Part shown: positions 1 to 7,527 of the stretch, one piece after another
Numbering within the stretch: the stretch's first letter is position 1
Layout: every line of letters starts with the position of its first letter
Source of the DNA: an uncultured Prevotellaceae bacterium
GTDB lineage: Bacteria > Bacteroidota > Bacteroidia > Bacteroidales > Bacteroidaceae
Direction of reading: 5' to 3'
NCBI GenBank assembly: GCA_902762325.1
Contig: CACWNV010000010.1
Span: 1-64,000 of the forward strand
Length of the DNA stretch: 64,000 nucleotides
Translations under genes and position numbers: made by a program
Notes under the pieces: model-generated
The model's input: the letters and a program-made list of their open reading frames with translations, nothing else
Database searches by the model: none
What the model was told of the DNA's origin: nothing

Positions 1-1
1 T

Positions 2-253
2 AAATACGGAGGAAAAGGAATGTGGGGACACCATGTACACGAAGCAGTAAAGGCAGCCGGCGAGAAGGAAACTGGTATGACCGTACACTATGTTACCCCT
101 GTCTGCGATAGCGGAGAGATTATTGCACAGTTCAGCGTAGCACTCTCACCAGAAGATACGGTCGACGACATTGCAGAAAAAGAGCATCAACTGGAAATAG
201 AGCATTTCCCACAAGTGATTGAAAAGCTGCTCAGTAACCTTATCAGTCTTTGA
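2..253 (+). CDS. purN: Phosphoribosylglycinamide formyltransferase, C-terminal part
   Basis: This is the 3' end of a gene that begins before the window; the frame is open from base 2. The segment KYGGKGMWGHHVHEAV and the later TPVCDSGEIIAQ match the C-terminal half of GAR transformylase, which transfers a formyl group from 10-formyl-THF to GAR in de novo purine synthesis. The conserved Asp of the D-x-G-x-I-I-x-Q motif is present. Its stop overlaps the end of the convergent DUF4298 gene by 11 bp. purL at 15950 belongs to the same pathway but is not adjacent. Confidence 0.9.
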   Translation, partial: KYGGKGMWGHHVHEAVKAAGEKETGMTVHYVTPVCDSGEIIAQFSVALSPEDTVDDIAEKEHQLEIEHFPQVIEKLLSNLISL

Positions 254-647
254 CGTTGTCTCCAACCATTTCCTGCATGCGTTCGTTCAGCTCGCGGTAA
301 TCTGACAGAAGATTCCAAACGGCATCCTCTGACAACACACCTCGTTTGAGATCCTTAGGGAAAAGCCCCTTCTCGTCAGCAGCAAAGTCAGATTTCCATT
401 CGTCACTGCCATAATAAGCATCCAAAACTTTCAACGAGTCGCCAGCATCAGCATATTTATCGAGTGCTGCCGACAGTTCGGAAACGGCTTGAGCCAGTTT
501 CTCAAATCGGGACTCCATCTCCTTCACCCGACAGATGGCATCTTGTATTTTATCATTAACAGCCGATGTCCGGACTTTGGCACTTGACTTTTTTTCTAAT
601 TCATTCATCTTGATTTCTTTATCATATAAGATTAATCCATCCTCCAT
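243..647 (-). CDS. DUF4298 domain protein
   Basis: A 134-residue cytosolic protein without signal peptide or membrane segment. The middle is a helical coiled-coil-like stretch (residues about 35-75). The C-terminal half carries the DUF4298 pattern: an aromatic YYGSDEW, then DEKGLFPKDLKRGVLSEDAV. Its function is unknown. The ATG at 647 lies about 36 bp below a good -7 box. A second Met at 608 (MNELEKK) could be the real start because the first 13 residues look unlike the family. It converges on purN with an 11-bp overlap. Confidence 0.8.
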   Translation of the reverse strand: MEDGLILYDKEIKMNELEKKSSAKVRTSAVNDKIQDAICRVKEMESRFEKLAQAVSELSAALDKYADAGDSLKVLDAYYGSDEWKSDFAADEKGLFPKDLKRGVLSEDAVWNLLSDYRELNERMQEMVGDNVKD

Positions 648-683
648 ATCTATTCATGTATGAGGACACGAAAACTATTACTG

Positions 684-691
684 CAAAAATA
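684..691 (-). promoter_or_regulatory. -7 promoter box for the DUF4298 gene
   Basis: On the minus strand this reads TATTTTTG, an exact TAnnTTTG Bacteroidetes -7 element. It would place the transcript start about 30 bp before the ATG at 647. No clear TTTG -33 element is seen. Confidence 0.5.
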
Positions 692-738
692 CAGTTTTTC
701 CATGAAAAAGAATCTCTTTACTGATGGAAAAAAAAGAA

Positions 739-846
739 TTATAATCTTAGAGTCCTTTTCTCCACACCGATTTCCTTAGCCAGTCGCCGCTGACTTATTC
801 CGCGATATTCCAGTTCATCTTTACCATGACATTTATCGAAACATCA
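739..846 (-). pseudogene. Remnant of an XRE/HigA-like antitoxin
   Basis: In one minus-strand frame, between two stops, the bases encode about 33 codons without a usable start. They include DELEYRGISQRRLAKEIGV, which resembles the first helices of the helix-turn-helix of HigA-type antitoxins. The rest of the domain and any toxin partner are missing. I read it as a decayed toxin-antitoxin fragment. The similarity is short, so this is tentative. Confidence 0.5.
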
Positions 847-880
847 ACATAATGATCTTGATAATTCGTAGACAAAGAGA

Positions 881-918
881 AGCGACTATAGGGATAGTGC
901 ACCTATAGTTGCTTTTTT
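881..918 (+). terminator. Hairpin plus T-run, terminator-like
   Basis: Arms 881-892 and 902-913 pair over 12 bp with one G-U pair and are followed by six T. It lies between the antitoxin remnant and the promoter of the HNH operon and has no plus-strand gene just upstream. It may insulate the operon or be left over from a lost gene. Confidence 0.45.
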
Positions 919-945
919 GTTAATTCTGTCAAAATTCACCATGAT

Positions 946-979
946 TTTGTAGTTGGTACATTATTTATTATTATATTTG
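946..979 (+). promoter_or_regulatory. Promoter of the HNH-HNH-MT/HIT operon
   Basis: TTTG at 946-949 and a perfect TATATTTG at 972-979 are 22 bp apart. This is the Bacteroidetes -33/-7 layout, with the coding start at 1054 about 70 bp downstream. Confidence 0.6.
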
Positions 980-1026
980 TATTCAAGATTTGACAAACCA
1001 AAATAAGAAAATCCACAGGTGTAAGA

Positions 1027-1053
1027 ATGAACATAGATGTAATTGATTACTAA
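1027..1053 (+). other. Possible leader peptide abutting the first HNH gene
   Basis: ATG at 1027 opens an 8-codon frame (MNIDVIDY) whose TAA directly touches the ATG of the HNH gene, in the same frame. It could couple translation to the HNH gene, or be chance in AT-rich DNA. The HNH family itself appears to start at MKIPKSD, so a nonsense mutation in a longer protein is less likely. Confidence 0.25.
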
Positions 1054-2127
1054 ATGAAAATACCAAAGTCTGACATACTGACCACTAACCGCCTTGGGAG
1101 GATCTTCTCAAATACAGTTGCGACATACAAATTCTTTTGGTTTGTATCGATTTTGCAGATACACGCAAAATCGGACAATCCAAGAATTAGTGTGTGGGAC
1201 ATCGTAATCAGAATGGTTGCAAACGCATGGTATCCTATTCACTATTTTCGTTTGTCTTTTGGCAAGAGCGATTCACTGTTTGATATTGTGATGGAGTTGC
1301 AGCACATTACTCAGATTCCCATTGATGCCAATTCTCAGACAATTATTGACGGTTTGCAAAGCAGATTGGAAAACAAGCAGATAAAGCGACTACTATATAC
1401 GCTTACACTGAATGTACCCTATCGTTTTCTGCGTCCGTGGATTGACACCTCTGATGACAAGGAGATGGTCAGACGCTCCCAGACATTGGAGAATGGAAGT
1501 CTTTATGCTTTGTATAAGGATGGCTCGGATTTCTATATCGTTATGAATCAGGCATGGGATGCTTATCTGCATACGCACTATAATATTCTGATGGATTTTG
1601 CTTATTGGAATCTGACATTGTTTCTGCAAACAAGGAATCCCAATGTGCCAGCCATCCCAAACAAACTGATACGCCCTGAAGTTAGGAATTCACTGACAAA
1701 GCAGCATAACTATTGGGATATGGTGATGACGATAGGAGGCCCTATTCATTGTATCTATACAGACAAGTTGCTGTATCCCAAAGATTATGCCCTTGACCAC
1801 TTTATTCCGTGGAGTTTTGTGTGTCATGATCTGCTGTGGAATTTGATACCATCGGATGGTTGTATCAATTCATCTAAGAGCGACAAGTTGCCAGACTTGG
1901 ACTATTATCTGCCTAAACTCGCAGCTTTGCAGCATCATTCTTTGCACGTCTTAATCAATGCCGATAAGAAACCAAAAGTAATGGAAGACTTTCTCTCTCT
2001 CGGTTACTCTGCAAAAGAATTAGCGACAATGAATGAAGAAAAGTTTTGTGAACTCTACGAAAAAACATTTAACCCCATCAATCAGATAGCCCTCAATATG
2101 GGCTTCGAGACGTGGAAATACTTATAG
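1054..2127 (+). CDS. HNH endonuclease domain protein (357 aa)
   Basis: The first 220 residues or so are helical and aromatic-rich with no domain I can name (early motif TYKFFWFVSIL, then AWYPIHYFRLSFGK). The C-terminal third holds an HNH nuclease core: LDHFIPWSF supplies the first His, LLWNLIP the central Asn, and CINSSKSD the final Asn with metal-site context. It has no signal peptide. It is the first gene of a three-gene run, with only 4 bp before the next start, and its AT-rich composition differs from the housekeeping genes. A role in DNA restriction or phage defence fits the setting but is inferred. The uncharacterised N-terminal domain would decide the target. Confidence 0.75.
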   Translation: MKIPKSDILTTNRLGRIFSNTVATYKFFWFVSILQIHAKSDNPRISVWDIVIRMVANAWYPIHYFRLSFGKSDSLFDIVMELQHITQIPIDANSQTIIDGLQSRLENKQIKRLLYTLTLNVPYRFLRPWIDTSDDKEMVRRSQTLENGSLYALYKDGSDFYIVMNQAWDAYLHTHYNILMDFAYWNLTLFLQTRNPNVPAIPNKLIRPEVRNSLTKQHNYWDMVMTIGGPIHCIYTDKLLYPKDYALDHFIPWSFVCHDLLWNLIPSDGCINSSKSDKLPDLDYYLPKLAALQHHSLHVLINADKKPKVMEDFLSLGYSAKELATMNEEKFCELYEKTFNPINQIALNMGFETWKYL

Positions 2128-2131
2128 AATT

Positions 2132-2878
2132 ATGAAGAAGTTAGGAAGACGTATCAAAAACAAGGAAGAGTTAATATGCAATTTAGATAAAGTGGAATAT
2201 TATCTCTCGGCTGCTGAAGGTGAAGAAAATAGTAATGCAATGATTGATTTAATTGGGAATGGAACCAATTTTGTAGCCTATCATTATAAAGGTCAGATGC
2301 ATTTTGCTCCAAGCCGTTTTATCGGCTACTTAAATAATACGTTATTGGTTCATCTGGTAAAAAATAACGGAAAGAATGGATCCGACACATCATCTTCTAT
2401 CGATAAGATTTTATCAAAACGAAAGTATAATGATGAGTTGGAAAAATCTTATTTAGAATATTGTGAATTTATTGGAGCCAAACCTAAAAATATGGTTAAT
2501 GCTCAAAGGAAATATTGGTATTTGGAAGATACACTTAAAGTTACTAAAGATTTTTTTGATGAAGGAAATACCAAACAGGTTTCTACTAACAGATATGAAC
2601 GTAGTCTTGAGGCTCGAAAAAGAGCTATAAAATATCACGGTCATAAATGTATTGTTTGTGGCTTGGATTTTGAGGAGACATATGGTGAATTAGGACGTGG
2701 CTTCATTCATATACACCATATTGTTCCCATTGCTTCTAAAGGCAAGACAAAGATAGATTATAAAAAGGATTTGGTTCCTGTTTGTCCAAATTGTCATGCA
2801 ATGTTACATCGTGGCAATAATGGAAGAGTTCTTTCTATAAAGGAGTTAAAAGATATTCTTAAGAAAAACAAGAAATGA
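2132..2878 (+). CDS. McrA-like HNH endonuclease (248 aa)
   Basis: Residues about 165-245 form a zinc-stabilised HNH domain: CIVCGLDF, then IHIHHIVPIAS (catalytic His region), then LVPVCPNCHAMLHR. The two CxxC pairs and the final N-C-H-A-M-L-H are typical of McrA-type nucleases. The N-terminal 120 residues (including FVAYHYKGQMHFAPSRFIGY) are not a domain I can name; in this family type such regions often read DNA modification. It starts 4 bp after the first HNH gene and overlaps the next gene at ATGA, so the three are probably translated together. Restriction of modified foreign DNA is the likeliest role, by inference. Confidence 0.75.
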   Translation: MKKLGRRIKNKEELICNLDKVEYYLSAAEGEENSNAMIDLIGNGTNFVAYHYKGQMHFAPSRFIGYLNNTLLVHLVKNNGKNGSDTSSSIDKILSKRKYNDELEKSYLEYCEFIGAKPKNMVNAQRKYWYLEDTLKVTKDFFDEGNTKQVSTNRYERSLEARKRAIKYHGHKCIVCGLDFEETYGELGRGFIHIHHIVPIASKGKTKIDYKKDLVPVCPNCHAMLHRGNNGRVLSIKELKDILKKNKK

Positions 2879-3741
2879 TGGAACCTGAAAAAATCAATCA
2901 TCCGTATCTGACAGCTATCAAGCGAACGCAATTATCCGTACCGACACGCTATCTTTTGCAGCACAACTTGCTAAAGAGAAGAATACTGGATTTTGGTTGT
3001 GGCTATGGTTTCGACACTGATGAGTTGAAACGTCAGGGATATGACATCACAGGCTACGATTATTATTTTCGCCCTGACTATCCTGAAGGAAAGTTTGATA
3101 CTATCATATGCAACTATGTGCTGAACGTGCTCGAACCCTATGCCCAAGCTGAGGTGCTGATGAATGTTGCCAATCTGCTTTCTCCCAAGGGAACAGCCTA
3201 CTTTGCCGTACGTCGTGACCTTGAGGAAGAAGGATTCCGGCTTCATGCCATCCATAAACAATATACCTATCAGTGCAACGTCAAATTGCCATACAAGAGT
3301 CTCGTCGCTAATAAGAGTTATGAACTATATCAATACAACCACTTTAACAAACTACCTCGCAAGGAAGGCGAGAAATGTCCTTTCTGCAGGTTGTCAAGGA
3401 AGGTTGAGATAATATGTGAGACAGCTACGTGCGTTGCATTCTACGATGGTTATCCTGTTTCTTCAGGTCATGCTCTGATAATTCCCAAACGACATATTGC
3501 CAACTATTTTGATCTAACTAATCACGAGCGTGAGGCTATGAATGTAGTGTTGCAATATGTGAAGCAGAAAGTTGATGAGCGTTTCCATCCTGACGGCTAC
3601 AATATAGGTATCAATGTTGGTGAGTATGCAGGACAAAGTGTATTTCATTGTCACATGCATTTAATTCCGCGCTATAAAGGTGATGTTGAGAACCCAAAAG
3701 GAGGAGTTAGAGGAGTTATTCCAAGTAAGCAGAAGTATTAA
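2875..3741 (+). CDS. SAM-dependent methyltransferase / HIT fusion protein
   Basis: Two domains in 288 residues. Residues about 8-115 form a class I methyltransferase: TAIKRTQLSVPTRY, then the SAM loop LDFGCGYGFD, then CNYVLNVLE. This order resembles the putative methyltransferase associated with DNA phosphorothioation (dnd) loci. Residues about 165-285 form a HIT domain with CPFC, SSGHALIIPKRH and the histidine triad HCHMH at 258-262. HIT enzymes hydrolyse nucleoside phosphoramidates or dinucleotides; the methyl acceptor is unknown. It overlaps the second HNH gene by 4 bp, so all three form one operon. No dndBCDE genes lie nearby, so a link to phosphorothioation is inference from resemblance only. 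Confidence 0.75.
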   Translation: MMEPEKINHPYLTAIKRTQLSVPTRYLLQHNLLKRRILDFGCGYGFDTDELKRQGYDITGYDYYFRPDYPEGKFDTIICNYVLNVLEPYAQAEVLMNVANLLSPKGTAYFAVRRDLEEEGFRLHAIHKQYTYQCNVKLPYKSLVANKSYELYQYNHFNKLPRKEGEKCPFCRLSRKVEIICETATCVAFYDGYPVSSGHALIIPKRHIANYFDLTNHEREAMNVVLQYVKQKVDERFHPDGYNIGINVGEYAGQSVFHCHMHLIPRYKGDVENPKGGVRGVIPSKQKY

Positions 3742-3854
3742 ATCTATATATAACAAAGTCAGAAATAGCATTATTATTGGAGCATAGAGTAGAATATGTT
3801 AATTCTATACAACGATAAAAAAGTAGAAATTTACAAAAGATTCAATATGGAGAA

Positions 3855-4154
3855 TTGTTACATATCATAACAGAACAAACATTAGGCCAACTGCAAGCCA
3901 CTGATCCCGAATATTTGAGACTTGTCACACAAATCTCAGACCTTTGGGAGAATGCGAAAAATAAGGCAGCTCTTGCAGCCAATACAGAACTGATAGATGC
4001 AAACTGGCAAACCGATCAGTATATTATAGAGTTCGAACAAGGTGGTAATGCTAAAGCCAAGTATGGAGATTGGCTGTTGGCTAGTTCGTTAATTCGACGA
4101 AATCTGACTGTCTGGAAATTTGGGATTCATAAACATACTGTTTCTGAACTCTAA
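3855..4154 (+). pseudogene. Truncated DUF1016 (YhcG-type) nuclease N-terminus
   Basis: Residues about 25-80 (AKNKAALAANTELIDANWQ, then IIEFEQGGNAKAKYG) match the N-terminal DUF1016 domain of YhcG-type PD-(D/E)XK proteins. Full members are several times longer and carry a C-terminal nuclease; here only 99 codons remain. There is no convincing ATG: the frame can start only at TTG 3855, or extend back to a stop at 3816. The similarity fades after about residue 75. The last codons overlap the first unit of the 22-bp array at 4130, so the repeat lies at or near the break point. Confidence 0.65.
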
Positions 4155-4210
4155 ATGTATCGTTTAGGCAGTCTAAATGTATCATTTGCGAGGCAGAAAT
4201 AAATACTATG
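4130..4210 (+). repeat. 22-bp-period array, copy 1 (four units)
   Basis: 15-bp units of the form n-AAA-N7-TTT-n start at 4130, 4152, 4174 and 4196, separated by exactly 7 bp. The fourth unit is degenerate. The second unit is the exact reverse complement of a unit in copy 3 (50316-50330). The adjoining 7-bp spacers also correspond to copy 3, so the two copies are homologous and inverted. A hairpin element follows 8 bp later. Confidence 0.75.
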
Positions 4211-4217
4211 TTTCAAG

Positions 4218-4354
4218 GGTGGAGGATGTGAGAGATGTGATGGATAGTTTTGCGACTTTCCTTATAGGAAATTATTTACCCTCGACCTAAATGATTTTTC
4301 TTTATATAGAAAGTTAGTATTTCATCTCTCACATCTCTCACATCCTTCACCACC
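4218..4354. repeat. Long hairpin element, copy 1
   Basis: The left arm (4218-4243) and right arm (4323-4354) are inverted complements built from GATGTGAGA-like 9-bp repeats. The roughly 70-bp core (about 4252-4318) closes with its own inner inverted repeat, ACTTTC...TATA and TATA...GAAAGT. It contains TTATTTACCCTCGACC, which recurs nearly unchanged at 50171-50188. It lies between convergent genes. The bases from 4355 to 4489 show nothing I recognise. Confidence 0.75.
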
Positions 4355-4489
4355 TCGTTCAGAAGGGCAGTTCTGACTCTTGCTGTTGTCTTACACCGAA
4401 CTCACTTTAATATTGTAATCTCTCAGTTTCCCAAAAAATGGATTTGAAAAGGGTATGGTTTCGTCGTGCCAGGAAGTGATTCTTGGTTT

Positions 4490-5512
4490 TTACTCTCTGA
4501 ATCGCTGCTTTGCCTCTTCCAAGACGGCAATAACACGGTCACACCACTGGTCGAATTCCGGGTCTTCTGTCTGACATTCCGGATGATTCATTATATAAGA
4601 GACACACTTGGCTGCACCTTCTTCAAAACGAGTTGTTGCCTTCCAGCCCGGAACAGCATGCTCCAGTTTCGAGCAATCGAAGACTACGGTACATGCCTTA
4701 TCCCCCAACAGATTTCCTTCTACATCATATTCCTTCGGCGCAACGGCTGTAAGGAAGGAGGAAGAAACGTAATAAGGACGGTAGGGAACGCCCAAAACGC
4801 GGGCTATCGTCTCATAAATCTGATTCCATGTCAGCGACTCGCCAGACATGATCTGGAAAGCCTCACCAATGGCATGTGGATTGCCGAGCAGTCCGATGAA
4901 TCCTCTGGCAAAGTCTTCGTTCCATGTCATCGTCCACAGGGAAGAACCGTCACCATGCACCAATACAGGTTTCCCATCAAGCATTCGCCTAAGTACCTGC
5001 CAGCTGCCATTCATTCCATGCAGTCCGACCGGTACACTCCGTTCACAATAGGTATGACTCGGTCGCACGATTGTTACGGGGAACTGCTCTTCACGGTAGT
5101 ATTTCATCAGCAGTTCCTCACAGGCGATCTTATCACGCGAGTACTGCCAATGAGGGTTCGCAAGCGATGTTCCTTCATTAATGATATAGTTCTGCACCGG
5201 CTTATGGTATGCAGAAGCCGAACTGATATAGACATACTGACGCGTTTTGCCGGCAAAGAGACGATGGTCGCGCTCTATCTGTTGCGGGACAAATCCGATG
5301 AACTCACAGACGACATCAAACTGTATGTCTCCTAACTGCTGCAGCACTTCAGCCTCATCATCGATATCTGTAATGACTTGTCTCACCTTCAATGGTAATT
5401 CGTCGTTGCGATTACCTCGATTCAGCACCCATAACTCATGGTCTGTCTCTGCCAGTTGTCTGGTAATGGCACTACTGATGGTGCCGCTTCCCCCTATTAA
5501 TAAAATCCTCAT
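4490..5512 (-). CDS. NAD(P)-dependent epimerase/dehydratase (extended SDR)
   Basis: A 340-residue cytosolic Rossmann protein. The nucleotide loop GGSGTISS is at residues 7-14. An SSASAYHK strand precedes the YSRDK segment (about residue 124), which supplies the SDR catalytic Tyr and Lys. The body resembles nucleotide-sugar epimerase/reductase-like members of the extended SDR family. The substrate cannot be told from sequence. It stands alone between two non-coding stretches and starts at a clear ATG. A large plus-strand open frame opposite it has no recognisable family. Confidence 0.8.
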   Translation of the reverse strand: MRILLIGGSGTISSAITRQLAETDHELWVLNRGNRNDELPLKVRQVITDIDDEAEVLQQLGDIQFDVVCEFIGFVPQQIERDHRLFAGKTRQYVYISSASAYHKPVQNYIINEGTSLANPHWQYSRDKIACEELLMKYYREEQFPVTIVRPSHTYCERSVPVGLHGMNGSWQVLRRMLDGKPVLVHGDGSSLWTMTWNEDFARGFIGLLGNPHAIGEAFQIMSGESLTWNQIYETIARVLGVPYRPYYVSSSFLTAVAPKEYDVEGNLLGDKACTVVFDCSKLEHAVPGWKATTRFEEGAAKCVSYIMNHPECQTEDPEFDQWCDRVIAVLEEAKQRFRE

Positions 5513-5597
5513 GCCTTTGATTGTTTAGTTTATATCTGCAAAGATAATAAAAAAAGTCAGTTCTGGTAAACATAGACCACAAAAAATGAAACACAAA

Positions 5598-5637
5598 AAA
5601 GCGGAACGGTATTCTTGAATCAATACCATTCCGCTTT
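5598..5637 (-). terminator. Terminator of the etfB-etfA-acyl-CoA dehydrogenase operon
   Basis: Arms 5598-5613 and 5622-5637 pair over 16 bp with one mismatch. On the minus strand the hairpin is followed by a run of seven T. It lies 21 bp beyond the dehydrogenase stop. Confidence 0.8.
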
Positions 5638-5658
5638 CTTTATTTGTACTCTGAATTC

Positions 5659-7527
5659 TTACTCTTCAGCAACTGGTTCAGCAGCTTTGAAGCTCTCAAG
5701 GTCTTCCACTTGGAAGTTCTTGATGTAGGCAGCCTTGCCGAGCACGTTCTCTTCAGCCATGCGCACATAGACGTTGGCAGACTTCAGGAAGAGTTCGGGA
5801 GCCTTGTCGGCATCACGGATGATGAGCAGTGACATCACAATCTCGCAAGTCATGTCGTACAGACGACGTGCCAGGAAGTCGAAGGCATCCTGATTGTCAA
5901 GACCCTTGGCGTAGTTCAGGGCTTCCTCATAGACAGGGATGAGCTTTTCAACTCTTGATTTGAGGACTGAAGTCTGAGGATTGAGGTTCTCCAGACCTGC
6001 AATCATGTCCTTGATGTTGTTCAGCATCGTTCCGTTAGAGATATAACGGATGGCAGCAACCACCTGAAGCTGTGTTGTACCCTCATAGATAGAGAAGATA
6101 CGGGCATCACGGTACAGGCGCTGGCTCTTATACTCCATGATGAAGCCTGAACCTCCGTGGATAGAGATGGCATCGTAGGCGTTCTGGTTGGCATACTCTG
6201 AGTTCATACCCTTGGCAAGCGGTGTGAAAGCATCAGCCAGACGCTGGTACTTCTTCAGTTCCTGCTTCTCCTCGGGAGTCAGCTTACGGTCGCGCTCGAT
6301 GTCTTCAAGGCATTTATACACATCCACATAACAGGCTGTCTGATAAAGCAATGAACGACCGGCATCAAGCTTGGCCTTCATGCGTGCCAGCATGTCATAG
6401 ACAGCGGGGAAGTTGATGATTTTCTCACCGAACTGCTGACGTTCCTTGGCGTATGCCAATCCTTCGTTGTAAGCCTCCTGTGACAATCCCACCGACTGGG
6501 CAGCGATACCCAGACGCGCACCGTTCATCAGTGCCATCACGTACTTGATAAGTCCGAGGCGGGTACTTCCGCACAGCTCAGCCTTTGCGTTCTTATAGGT
6601 AAGCTCACAGGTAGGACTTCCGTGGATACCCAGCTTGTGCTCGATGTGGCGCACATTCACGCCGCCATTGCGCTTGTCGTAGATGAACATGGAAAGACCA
6701 CGTCCGTCCTTTGTGCCTTCCTCAGAACGGGCAAGCACGAGGTGAATGTCTGAGTCGCCATTGGTGATGAAACGCTTCACACCGTTCAGGCGCCAGCAGT
6801 TCTCCTTCTCATCGAAGGTTGCCTTCAACATCACGCGCTGCAGGTCGGAACCAGCATCAGGCTCGGTCAGGTCCATAGACATGCCTTCACCGGCACATAC
6901 ACGGGGGATGTACTTCTGGCGCTGCTCCTCAGAGCCGAACTCATAGAGCGTGTCGATACAGCTCTGCAAGCTCCAGATGTTCTGGAAGCCGGCATCAGCA
7001 GCAGAGATAACCTCAGAGAGCATGGAGAACACTGCATTAGGCAGATTCAGACCGCCGTAGCGACGGGGCATGGAGACACCCCAAAGGCCAGCCTTGCGAG
7101 TGGCATCAAGGTTCTCAAATGTCTTGCTTGCATAGATCATGCGTCCGTTCTCGAGGTGCGGACCTTCGAGGTCGACGTCCTCCGAGTTAGGAGCGATGAT
7201 ATTGGCGGCCACGTCGCCAGTGATGTCGAGAATCTGCTTGTAGTTTTCAATCGCATCACCCAGGTCAACGGGTGCGTAGTCATATTCTTTCGCATCAGCG
7301 AAACCCTTTTCTTTCAGCTCAACGATACGAGCCATCAGGGGGTGGTTCAAGTAGAACCCGATCTCAGGATGAAATTCTTTATAGTCGTCATAAATATTCC
7401 AAGAAAACAGAAAGGCAAGGCTGGCACCCATGATTCTCAAGAAAATAGAATTGTCGGGAAAACATGCCACGCCAACATTTAATATCGCAGCAATTGCATC
7501 AAGGAATAATTTAATCTTAGCCTTCAT
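5659..7527 (-). CDS. Acyl-CoA dehydrogenase with unusual N-terminus
   Basis: A 622-residue flavoprotein dehydrogenase. It has the central TEPDAGSDL and RFITNGD strands, ARLGIAAQSVG, and the C-terminal IYEGTTQLQ, followed by about 110 residues of extra helices as in the larger bacterial members. It oxidises an acyl-CoA thioester and passes electrons to ETF, whose genes lie directly upstream: etfA ends one base before this start. Family similarity begins at about residue 52 (PEIGFYLNHPLM). The first 50 residues are instead hydrophobic, with a possible membrane helix at about 25-45, and no nearer ATG sits at the expected start. The substrate is unknown. Confidence 0.85.
   Translation of the reverse strand: MKAKIKLFLDAIAAILNVGVACFPDNSIFLRIMGASLAFLFSWNIYDDYKEFHPEIGFYLNHPLMARIVELKEKGFADAKEYDYAPVDLGDAIENYKQILDITGDVAANIIAPNSEDVDLEGPHLENGRMIYASKTFENLDATRKAGLWGVSMPRRYGGLNLPNAVFSMLSEVISAADAGFQNIWSLQSCIDTLYEFGSEEQRQKYIPRVCAGEGMSMDLTEPDAGSDLQRVMLKATFDEKENCWRLNGVKRFITNGDSDIHLVLARSEEGTKDGRGLSMFIYDKRNGGVNVRHIEHKLGIHGSPTCELTYKNAKAELCGSTRLGLIKYVMALMNGARLGIAAQSVGLSQEAYNEGLAYAKERQQFGEKIINFPAVYDMLARMKAKLDAGRSLLYQTACYVDVYKCLEDIERDRKLTPEEKQELKKYQRLADAFTPLAKGMNSEYANQNAYDAISIHGGSGFIMEYKSQRLYRDARIFSIYEGTTQLQVVAAIRYISNGTMLNNIKDMIAGLENLNPQTSVLKSRVEKLIPVYEEALNYAKGLDNQDAFDFLARRLYDMTCEIVMSLLIIRDADKAPELFLKSANVYVRMAEENVLGKAAYIKNFQVEDLESFKAAEPVAEE

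Noticed and set aside
4466-5335. 289-codon plus-strand frame as a gene
   Set aside because: It lies opposite the SDR epimerase, has no recognisable motif and reads as an antisense shadow.
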